Assembly: GCA_965200925.1 (NCBI GenBank)
Contig: OZ241738.1
Coordinates: forward strand, 2,976,001 to 3,040,000
Origin: WTGU01 sp965200925
GTDB taxonomy: Bacteria > Pseudomonadota > Alphaproteobacteria > UBA828
DNA length: 64,000 bases
Reading direction: 5' to 3'
In this document: piece by piece, positions 25,997 to 33,456 of the stretch
Layout: each line of letters opens with the position of its first letter
How positions within the stretch are numbered: position 1 is the first letter of the stretch
The notes under the pieces: generated by a model
The model's input: the letters and a program-made list of their open reading frames with translations, nothing else
The model's database searches: none
Told to the model about the DNA's origin: nothing
Translations under genes and position numbers: made by a program

Positions 25997-26335
25997 TTAT
26001 ATGGCTTCCGCGCCGCGTTCGCCAGTGCGAATCCTGATCGCCTCCTCCACCGGGGTGATGAAAATCTTGCCGTCGCCGATGCGATCGGTCGCGGCCGCCT
26101 CCCGGATCGCCTCGACCGCGCGCTCGACCATGTTGTCCTCCAACACGACCTCGATCTTCACCTTGGGCAGGAAGTCCACCACGTATTCCGCGCCGCGATA
26201 GAGCTCGGTATGGCCGCGCTGGCGGCCGAAGCCCTTCGCCTCGGTCACGGTGATCCCTTGCAGGCCGACCTCGTGCAGCGCGTCCTTCACCTCGTCCAGC
26301 TTGAACGGCTTGATGATGGCTTCGATCTTCTTCAT
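25997..26335 (-). CDS. glnB: Nitrogen regulatory protein P-II
   Basis: A 112-residue PII signal protein. The start MKKIEAIIKPFKLDEVK, the T-loop GHTELYRGAEYVVDF with the uridylylation site Tyr51, the B-loop TDRIGDGKIF and the C-terminal IRIRTGE are all intact. PII senses ATP/ADP, 2-oxoglutarate and glutamine (through GlnD) and controls GlnE, NtrB and Amt channels. The glnB-glnA order is standard in alphaproteobacteria. No clear sigma-54 box was seen in the 162-base upstream region. Confidence 0.97.
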   Translation of the reverse strand: MKKIEAIIKPFKLDEVKDALHEVGLQGITVTEAKGFGRQRGHTELYRGAEYVVDFLPKVKIEVVLEDNMVERAVEAIREAAATDRIGDGKIFITPVEEAIRIRTGERGAEAI

Positions 26336-26443
26336 CGCGGTCCTCGTTCGCGCGCCGGCGGCACCGGCAGGGCCGCCATGCTATCCTGGATCGCCCGCAA
26401 CAGGGAGTCCGCGGCGGGCGGCGGCGAAGCGACGGGCTTCGCG

Positions 26444-26449
26444 TACAAT
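26444..26449 (+). promoter_or_regulatory. Possible -10 element upstream of the GT2-GtrA gene
   Basis: TACAAT differs from the sigma-70 consensus TATAAT by one base and sits 48 bases before the TTG start. No convincing -35 hexamer is visible at the right distance, so this is only a candidate. Confidence 0.3.
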
Positions 26450-26497
26450 CGGGCCAAGCCGCGAGGCCGTTCCCCGCACTGAAGAGGAGCCGCCGCA

Positions 26498-27622
26498 TTG
26501 GGCCGGGACACGCCGGGGGGCGGCGTATGCTTCGTCGTTCCCACCTACAACGAGGCGCCGAACGTCGAGCCGCTGCTGCGGCGCCTGACCGGGCTGTATG
26601 CGGAGCCGGACACCGCGTTCCTGATCGTGGACGACGAGAGCCCGGACGGCACCGCCCGCCTGGTCCGCGCGTTCGCCGCGTCGCACGGTCGCGTCCACCT
26701 CCTCGAAGGCCCGCGGCGCGGGTTGGGGCGGGCCTATGTGAGGGGGATGTCCCACGCCCTGGAGACCCTCGGCGCGGACGTGATCGTACAGATGGACGCC
26801 GACTTCTCGCACGACCCGGCCGACGCGCGGCGGCTGCTGGGCCGCCTCCGGGACGGCGCGGACGTGGCGATCGGCAGCCGCTACACGGCCGGCGGCCGGC
26901 TCGATTCGGGCTGGCCCGCCGGGCGGCGGCTGCTCTCCCGGTGGGGCAACCGCCTCGCCCGATGGATCGCCGGCGTGCGAGGCGTCCGCGATTGCACCTC
27001 GGGCTTCAAGGCGATCCGGGCGGAGGCGCTCAGGGCCGCGAAGGTGGCGGACATCGGCGCGCGCGGCCATGCCTTCCAGGTGGTGCTTCTGCACCGCCTG
27101 CTCGCCGCCGGGGCGCGGGTCGTCGAAGAGCCGATCCTTTTCCGCGACCGCGCGCACGGAAAGACGAAGCTTGGCATGGGCGGCATCCTGGAGTTCTTCT
27201 GGGGCGTCTGGCGGCTGCGCTTGGCACGTCACCGGGTCCTCGTCCGCTACGGCTTGACGGGCTTGGCCGGCGTGCTGGTCAATCTCGGCTCCCTGCAGAT
27301 CCTGCTCGAGCTGGGGCTGCACAAGCTCCTGGCGTCGCCGATCGCGATCGAGCTCTCGATCGTCTCCAACTTCCTGATGAACAACTACTGGACCTTCGCC
27401 GACCGGGTGATGAGCGGTCGCAAGCGCATCCGCGGCCTGAAGTTCCACCTCGTCGCGCTGGCGACGCTGGCGTTGAGCTACGCCACCTTCGTCGGCCTGT
27501 CGATGCTCCTGCCGCGAGTCCCGCCCGTCCCGCTGCAAGCCTGTGCCATCCTGCCGGCCACCTTGTTCAATTACCTCGTGAACTCCCGCTGGACGTTCCG
27601 CGAGACGTCCCCCTCGGCGTAG
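26498..27622 (+). CDS. Dolichol-phosphate mannosyltransferase-like GT2 fused to a GtrA-type membrane domain
   Basis: A 374-residue fusion. Residues 10-235 are a DPM1-like GT2: VVPTYNEAPNVEPLL, LIVDDESPDGT, the DXD site VQMDADFSHDP and CTSGFKAIRAEAL. Residues 245-370 are a GtrA-like domain with four membrane helices (LVRYGLTGLAGVLVNLGS, IELSIVSNFLMNNYWTF). It would make polyprenyl-phosphate-linked sugar and present or flip it for membrane glycosyltransferases. The start is TTG 26498, preceded by GAAGAGGAGC. It is followed convergently by four genes for membrane GT-C-type proteins that could use its product, suggesting one glycosylation pathway. Confidence 0.85.
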   Translation: MGRDTPGGGVCFVVPTYNEAPNVEPLLRRLTGLYAEPDTAFLIVDDESPDGTARLVRAFAASHGRVHLLEGPRRGLGRAYVRGMSHALETLGADVIVQMDADFSHDPADARRLLGRLRDGADVAIGSRYTAGGRLDSGWPAGRRLLSRWGNRLARWIAGVRGVRDCTSGFKAIRAEALRAAKVADIGARGHAFQVVLLHRLLAAGARVVEEPILFRDRAHGKTKLGMGGILEFFWGVWRLRLARHRVLVRYGLTGLAGVLVNLGSLQILLELGLHKLLASPIAIELSIVSNFLMNNYWTFADRVMSGRKRIRGLKFHLVALATLALSYATFVGLSMLLPRVPPVPLQACAILPATLFNYLVNSRWTFRETSPSA

Positions 27623-27641
27623 CCGAGCGCGGCGCGCGGGT

Positions 27642-29369
27642 TCATTCCGGCGCGACGAAGCGGATTCCGAAATCGGCCGGCGGTGAGGGGGCGTCGGGGT
27701 AGAGCCGGGGCATGATCCGGTCGGCCGATGCTTCGGTCACGGTCGGCGTGAATGCCTGCCAGCGGCGGACAGGCGCGTGGTTCTCCAGGCGGCGCAGAAG
27801 GCGGAGGGCGCCGAAGGTCCGTTCCTCCGCGTAGCCGGGGGCGGAAAGGCCCGGATCCGCGGTCAGGATGTGGCTGATCGAGGCCAGGACCATCGGTATG
27901 TCCGTGCCGACGAGGCTGGCGCCGGTGGTGGCGTCGTAAAGCGGTATCTTGCGGTGCAGGTAGTAGTAGCCGGGAAGGGCGTGGTAGTGGCGGTCGATAT
28001 GCCACACGGCGAGGACACCGGGCGCCTCGGCTAGGTAGCGGTAGGCGGCGAAGAGAGGGTCCCGGTCGCGGACGAACCTGACGGGAGTCTCCTCCGGCGC
28101 GAAGATCAGCCTGTAGGCGTCGTCCTGGCGGGGAAGGGCGTTCAGGAGCCCGGCCAGGGAAACCGCCGCGAAGGCGGCGCCGGCCGCGCCGAGGACCCAC
28201 GCCCGCCTGCGCGCGGCGAGCCGCGCCACAAGGTCGGCGCCGATCAGCAGCCAGAGCGGGATCACGACGAAGACGAAGCGGTACTCCTTGTGCGCCTCCG
28301 CGGAATGGACGATCAGCGCCAGAACGATGAGCCCGAGGAGAAGCCCGTAGCGGCGCGGGTCGCGCAACGACGGCGCCAGGCAGAGCGCGCTCAGCCCCGC
28401 CGCGGTGAGCAGGGACCACCACAGGTACTGCCAGGGCGGGCTCGAACCGGCGCGCGCCTCTTCCAGCGCCAGATTGAACCGCAGGTTGGCGAGATAGGAG
28501 TGGAACAGCTCGGCGTCCCAGGTCGCCGCGTCGAATACGCCGACCGCGAGGAAGAACAGAACCGCGGCGAACGCAAGCTGCACCCGTGCGTCCCGCCACC
28601 ACGCGCCACCTTCCCCGGACGCCCCGCCTACGCGCAGGAAGAGCAGGACGAGCAGCGCGAGCGCGAGCGGGGCGTATTGCATCCGCACCGCCGCCGCCAG
28701 CACCGCCAGGAGGGCCGCCGGCCAGATGATCCCCGGCCGGGCCGGGGCGGGGCGCACGCACAGCGCGAGCAACCCCATCAGCAGGCCGGTGGCCACGAAC
28801 TCGGTCATCGGCTTGTGGGCGAAGCCGATCAGCTCGTACCAGAAGGCACCGGCCAGAAGCGCGGCCCGCGCCGTGCCTTCGCCGAAATGCCCGCGCGCGA
28901 AGAAATACATCCCCGCCGGGACTGCCAGCGAAAGCGCGCAGAAGACGAGCTTGACACCGCCGACATACCAGACCGGCTGGTCGAGGCCCACGGCGTCGAG
29001 CAGCGCCAGCACGCCGGCGACCAGGCCGGGCACCAGCCACGAGCGCGCGCCGTAGAACTGCTCCCAGTGGACGATGCCGTTGCCGAAGACCAGGCGGTGC
29101 GCCTGCTCCAGGTACTGCATGATCTCGTCCGGGTGCATCGCGAAGTCGCCGGAGAGGGCGACGACCGCGCGCACCGCGAAGGCCAGCGCCAGCACGGGCC
29201 ACAGATATTTCCACACCGGCTCTCCGGGCGCCTGCGGATGCAGCAGCACTTCCGGCGCGGCGCGCGCCGCCCTGCCGAGGCGCGCCGGCGTGCGCCGTTC
29301 CGCCCGGGGCCGCTCCGCCGTGCGGCGCGCTTTCCGCGCCGCGCCCTTCCTCCGCTTCGCCCTCGCCAT
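27642..29369 (-). CDS. Membrane GT-C glycosyltransferase, Alg9/GT22-like mannosyltransferase
   Basis: A 575-residue polytopic protein. A very basic N-terminal stretch (about 45 residues, Arg/Lys/Ala) precedes the first helix. The first periplasmic loop has HPDEIMQYLEQAHRLVFG, the acidic motif of the Alg9/PIG-B (GT22) family, followed by VHWEQFYGARSW. About ten hydrophobic helices fill residues 60-430, and a soluble C-terminal part of about 150 residues follows. Such enzymes use polyprenyl-phosphate sugars on the outer face of the inner membrane. It lies 23 bases downstream of the DUF2723 gene on the same strand. The donor and acceptor are not known. Confidence 0.78.
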   Translation of the reverse strand: MARAKRRKGAARKARRTAERPRAERRTPARLGRAARAAPEVLLHPQAPGEPVWKYLWPVLALAFAVRAVVALSGDFAMHPDEIMQYLEQAHRLVFGNGIVHWEQFYGARSWLVPGLVAGVLALLDAVGLDQPVWYVGGVKLVFCALSLAVPAGMYFFARGHFGEGTARAALLAGAFWYELIGFAHKPMTEFVATGLLMGLLALCVRPAPARPGIIWPAALLAVLAAAVRMQYAPLALALLVLLFLRVGGASGEGGAWWRDARVQLAFAAVLFFLAVGVFDAATWDAELFHSYLANLRFNLALEEARAGSSPPWQYLWWSLLTAAGLSALCLAPSLRDPRRYGLLLGLIVLALIVHSAEAHKEYRFVFVVIPLWLLIGADLVARLAARRRAWVLGAAGAAFAAVSLAGLLNALPRQDDAYRLIFAPEETPVRFVRDRDPLFAAYRYLAEAPGVLAVWHIDRHYHALPGYYYLHRKIPLYDATTGASLVGTDIPMVLASISHILTADPGLSAPGYAEERTFGALRLLRRLENHAPVRRWQAFTPTVTEASADRIMPRLYPDAPSPPADFGIRFVAPE

Positions 29370-29392
29370 GCGGCTTTCTCGCTTCCCCGCCC

Positions 29393-31516
29393 TTACTCCG
29401 GCGCGGCGGCCTCCAGTGCCGCGAGCGCCTCGCGGGACGGGTTGGAGTCACTCCGGTCGATCCGCAAGGACTCGCGGAAGAGCGCCCGCGCCCGGTCGGC
29501 ATCGCCTTTCCGCCGCTCGACCTGCCCTTCCACGAAGAGCGCCGCCGCCAGGGCTTCCTTGCCGCGGTCGTCCTCCGCGATCCGTATGGCCTTGCGCAGG
29601 TATGAGTCCGCCAGGTGCAGCGCCCGCTCGCCCGGCTGAGTCACGAGCGCCTTGGACATGCCGATCAGCGACCAGTAATTGCCTTTCGCCAGCGGCAGGA
29701 CGTCCGCCACGTAATCGTTCATCGAAGATTTCTCATTCACTTGCGCCAGACCCATATATTCGCCGTAGGCCCGTAACATTTCATTGCGGTGGATGGCGTT
29801 CGACATGTCCGTCGGCGGCGGCATCGTGATCAGTTTCCTGAAGTATGCTTTGGCCTTGTCGTTGGCCCTGATTTCGATCCGCCCCGGCCCGACGCCCTCG
29901 TGGACCCGCACGAAGAAGCCCAGATGCGCGAGGCCCGCCCCCGAGAAGGCCGGGCCGTACCAGAGGGAATACACCGGGCGATCCGCCTCCCGGAGGAACG
30001 CGGCCCAGCCGGCGGTCTTCCGGTCCGTGGGCCACAACGGGCGCACGACCCGATCGTCGATGTAGACGCCGTGATACTCCAGCAGCCGAAGGTCCGGACG
30101 CAACCCTTCCACCCAGTGGAGATAGGACATCGGGCCCACGAACGGGTCCGAATACAGGACGAAGATGCTGTCCTCCCGGGTGATGTCGAGCAACGCCCGC
30201 GCCTGCTCCTCGGCGAACCGGTCGTGGGGGCGGTAGTTGAACCCGACGTTCCAGGCACAGAGGCCGGCCACCAGGAGCATGCCTGCCGCGTAGGCCGCCG
30301 GAAGCAGCCGTGCGCGCCGGGCGCGCACCCATCTCGTCAGCGCGTCCGCGCCATGGCCCAGCCAGAGCGCGAGGATGCCGTAGGCGACCAGCGGGTACGG
30401 GCGGAAGGTGGAAATCCTGAGCGGCTCGTAGTTGAACCCGAGCATGGCGATGAGCAGGAAACTGCTGGCCACGAACGCGAGCGCTTCGCAGGAGAGTCCG
30501 AGACGCCAGCCGTTCCGTCCGGACGCGAACGCGCCCCACAGCGCGACGAGCGTGCCGACCACGCCGAATTGCAACAGCGCCTGCACCGTGAAATACCCGG
30601 CGAAGGACAGCTTGTCGGCGAGACCGGCGTTGGGATTCTCGTCGATGTGCCCGTAGATGCTGCGGTCGACGAAGGACAGGAACTCGCCCCAGGAGTGGAT
30701 CGGGCCGAGGAAATTGACCGGCGCCGGCTGGTGGGAGCGCCACACCATCCAGCCGTAGAGGGCGCCCGCGGCGAGCGCGGCGACCGCAACCAGATACAGG
30801 ACCCGGCGTCGGAAGTCCCTTCCCGCCCCCACGGCGTAGGCGAGGAAGAGGGGGCTGGCCAGAATCAGCAGCGGATAGTGGTTGGCGAGACCCAGGCCGT
30901 AGACCGCCGCCGCGGCGATCCACAGGCGCGTGCGCCGTGCTGCCGCCGCCTCCTGCACGAGGGCCAGGGTCAGGAACACCGCCGCGGTGTTGGTCGTGTA
31001 GACGTCGGCGATGATGGCCTGGGACCAGAAATGCTCGGAGACCGCAAGCGCCGCGCCGGCCAGCCAGGCGGCAGGCCGGTTGCCGGTGCGGCGCAGCACG
31101 ATCCAGGCGACGCAGGCGCAGGTGAGGGCGCCCATCAGGCCGCTCAGCGCATGGATCCGCCAAGCCACCTCGCCGAGCGGCACATGCGAGGCAAGCCAGC
31201 CGAGCAGGACGTAGAGCGGATATCCCGGCGGGTGCGCGACGCCGGCGAAACTCGCCGTGGTGATGAAGAGGCCGTCGTCCTCCAGCATCACGGTGCGCGG
31301 CGCGGAAACGGCGTAGAGCGCGAACGCGCCGACGAAGAGCAACGCCATGCCGAGGGCGTCCGTCCGCGGCCTGAGCGGGTGCAGGTCGGGGAGCGTCGCG
31401 CGAAGCGGCGGCGCCCACCGACGCGGCGCCGGCGGGGGAGGCGGCGGCCGCACCGGCCCGGCGGACGCTTGCCGTCGCGCCGCCCTGCCGGGCGATCGTC
31501 GCTTCTTCCGGGCCAT
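29393..31516 (-). CDS. DUF2723-family membrane protein with C-terminal helical repeats (putative GT-C glycosyltransferase)
   Basis: A 707-residue protein from ATG 31516. It opens with a basic/Pro-rich segment, then polytopic membrane helices starting near MALLFVGAFALYAVSAPRTV. The early block LEDDGLFITTASFAGVAHPPGYPLYVLLGW, quoted here only by its core EDDG...HPPGYPL, is the DUF2723 signature with acidic residues placed like the catalytic loop of GT-C enzymes. After the helices comes a periplasmic region and a C-terminal TPR-like helical segment (EGQVERRKGDADRARALF). It is the second of four co-oriented membrane GT-like genes and 34 bases downstream of the first TMTC-like copy. DUF2723 biochemistry is little known. 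Confidence 0.72.
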   Translation of the reverse strand: MARKKRRSPGRAARRQASAGPVRPPPPPPAPRRWAPPLRATLPDLHPLRPRTDALGMALLFVGAFALYAVSAPRTVMLEDDGLFITTASFAGVAHPPGYPLYVLLGWLASHVPLGEVAWRIHALSGLMGALTCACVAWIVLRRTGNRPAAWLAGAALAVSEHFWSQAIIADVYTTNTAAVFLTLALVQEAAAARRTRLWIAAAAVYGLGLANHYPLLILASPLFLAYAVGAGRDFRRRVLYLVAVAALAAGALYGWMVWRSHQPAPVNFLGPIHSWGEFLSFVDRSIYGHIDENPNAGLADKLSFAGYFTVQALLQFGVVGTLVALWGAFASGRNGWRLGLSCEALAFVASSFLLIAMLGFNYEPLRISTFRPYPLVAYGILALWLGHGADALTRWVRARRARLLPAAYAAGMLLVAGLCAWNVGFNYRPHDRFAEEQARALLDITREDSIFVLYSDPFVGPMSYLHWVEGLRPDLRLLEYHGVYIDDRVVRPLWPTDRKTAGWAAFLREADRPVYSLWYGPAFSGAGLAHLGFFVRVHEGVGPGRIEIRANDKAKAYFRKLITMPPPTDMSNAIHRNEMLRAYGEYMGLAQVNEKSSMNDYVADVLPLAKGNYWSLIGMSKALVTQPGERALHLADSYLRKAIRIAEDDRGKEALAAALFVEGQVERRKGDADRARALFRESLRIDRSDSNPSREALAALEAAAPE

Positions 31517-31550
31517 CGTGGAGGCGTCCCCCGCTAACGTCCGCGCCGGT

Positions 31551-33356
31551 TCATTGCCCGCGCCGTTGCAGGATCGCCAGCACCTCGTCGCGGTTGGTGC
31601 GTATGTCGTCGCGCATCGGATCCAGATCCAGGGCCCGCTCCAGGGCCTCGAGCGCCGCGTCGAGCCTTCCCAGGTAATACAGCGCGGTGCCCACGCCGTG
31701 ATGGGCGCTCGGGTTGCGGGGATCGACCTCGACGAGGCGGCGGTAGAGAGCGAGCGCCTCGCCGTAGCGTTGCCGCCTGACCTCCAGAGAGGCCAGATTA
31801 TGCAGGGCGTACACGGACTTGGGATTGAGCGCCAGGGCACGGCGGAACGGCTCCTCCGCCTCGTCGAGCCGGTCCAGCATGATCAGCGCGGCGCCCACGT
31901 TGGAGTGGTCGCGGGCGTCGTCCGGCGCGTGTTCCACGGCGACGCGAAAGGCGGCCAGCGCTTCGTCCCAGCGTCCCTCCACCGTCAGGGTCTCGCCCAG
32001 ATTGCGATAGGCGAACCGCGCCGTGGGGTTGTGCGCGATGACATGGGTGAACAGGGTCTCCCCGTCGCGATAGATTTCGGCGTGGCGCCAAGTCAGCGCC
32101 GCCAGAACTGCCAGCACGACCGCCCCCGCGCCCGCCGCACCTCGCCGCCACAACCCCGACGGCAGGCGCCCCGCGCCATAAGCCGCCAACCCCACGACCA
32201 CCATGACCAACCCGATCCCCGCCAGATACTGGTGACGGTCCGCCACAAACGAAAACTGCATGTACCCGTAGTCCACGAAACCCAGTACCGGCGACAGCGT
32301 CACCCCGAAATACAAAACCCCCGCCAGCGGACCCCGCCCCACACGGCCGCGCAGAAACCACAGGCCCAGAACAACCGCCACCGCCACCACCACATATGCC
32401 CACGCAACCGCGTCCCCCGCACTCACCGCCCAGTGCGGATAGATCACCGCCAGGCCGCCGGGCCAGAACAGCTTCCCCACATAGAACCACAGCGCCTGCG
32501 CCGCGATCAGCACGCGCTCCAGCGCCGTGTAGTCCAGCGAGACCGGCTCCCGCATGTTGTAGAACGACAGGTCGGCCACCGCCATCGCCACGCCCACCGC
32601 CGCGAAGGGCGCCAAGCGCAACAGGTCGGCGCCCGTCACCCGCCCCCGCTTCCACCAGTGCCAGAGCAACAGCGCCACGGGCAGCGTGACGACGATGGAC
32701 TTGCACAGCATCCCCAGTGCGAACAGCGCGAGGGCCAGGAGGTAATGCCGAGTGCCCCGTGCGGGCTGCGGGTCTTCTGCGAAGCGGAGCCAGGCGAGGA
32801 AGGCGGTGAGGTAGAACAGGGCGGAGAGGAGGTCCTTGCGTTCGATGATCCAGGCGACGGATTCGACGTGGAGGGGATGGACGGCGAAGACGGCGGCGAC
32901 GGCCCAGGCACCGGGGACGGGGAGGCGGTGGGCGATGCGCCAGAGGAGGAGGGTGTTGGCCAGATGCAGGAGGACGTTGACGGTGTGGTAGCCGGCCGGT
33001 GCGTAGCCCCACAGCTTGTGCTCCAGCCAGAAGGTCGTGTAGACCAGAGGCCAGTAATGTCCCTCGTCCTTGATCTCCGAAGGCGAGAGCCAGATGCGCC
33101 CGAGGCCGTCCAGGTCCCGGACGGCGAGGGCTTGGGCGAAAATCCGGTCGTCCCAGACGAAGCCGGCGAGGAAGGCGGGTCCGTAGCTGGCGACGACCAG
33201 CAGGGCGAGGGTCAGGGCGGCGAAGGTTTCGCGCCGCGCGTACCAGCGTTCCCCGGCGGGGGTCGGGGCGGCCGCGGCCGGCGCATCCGCCCGCGGCGGA
33301 GCGCCCCGCTTCGCCGGCGCACGGGGCGCGCGGCGTCCTCGTTTCCCGCGGCCCAT
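31551..33356 (-). CDS. TMTC-like membrane protein with C-terminal TPR repeats, copy 1
   Basis: A 601-residue protein from ATG 33356. The basic N-terminus is followed by the first helix, then the loop motif GFVWDDRIF whose paired Asp matches the GT-C active-site loop of TMTC/PMT-type O-mannosyltransferases. The polytopic core contains HPLHVESVAWIIERKDLL, GMLCKSIVVTLP and SFVADRHQYLAGIG, all hallmarks of TMTC-like proteins. Residues from about 440 form four or five TPRs (WDEALAAFRVAVEHAPDD and similar). It probably O-glycosylates exported proteins. Residues 97-431 are encoded by DNA identical to copy 2, while the loop after WDD and the TPR tail differ. Confidence 0.8.
   Translation of the reverse strand: MGRGKRGRRAPRAPAKRGAPPRADAPAAAAPTPAGERWYARRETFAALTLALLVVASYGPAFLAGFVWDDRIFAQALAVRDLDGLGRIWLSPSEIKDEGHYWPLVYTTFWLEHKLWGYAPAGYHTVNVLLHLANTLLLWRIAHRLPVPGAWAVAAVFAVHPLHVESVAWIIERKDLLSALFYLTAFLAWLRFAEDPQPARGTRHYLLALALFALGMLCKSIVVTLPVALLLWHWWKRGRVTGADLLRLAPFAAVGVAMAVADLSFYNMREPVSLDYTALERVLIAAQALWFYVGKLFWPGGLAVIYPHWAVSAGDAVAWAYVVVAVAVVLGLWFLRGRVGRGPLAGVLYFGVTLSPVLGFVDYGYMQFSFVADRHQYLAGIGLVMVVVGLAAYGAGRLPSGLWRRGAAGAGAVVLAVLAALTWRHAEIYRDGETLFTHVIAHNPTARFAYRNLGETLTVEGRWDEALAAFRVAVEHAPDDARDHSNVGAALIMLDRLDEAEEPFRRALALNPKSVYALHNLASLEVRRQRYGEALALYRRLVEVDPRNPSAHHGVGTALYYLGRLDAALEALERALDLDPMRDDIRTNRDEVLAILQRRGQ
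32063..33067. repeat. 1005-bp direct repeat, left copy (core of TMTC-like copy 1)
   Basis: By line-by-line reading this block is identical to 33972-34976 with a constant offset of 1909 bases and no indel. Both sides diverge abruptly. It encodes residues 97-431, the membrane core. Confidence 0.95.
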
Positions 33357-33456
33357 CGCCGTCACCCTTCCCCGCATGCCCGCCGAGGACCGGGACGACG
33401 CACCGGGGCTCCCCGACCCGTTTCGGGGCGGGCCGTGAATGGAGAGCGCGGCATCT

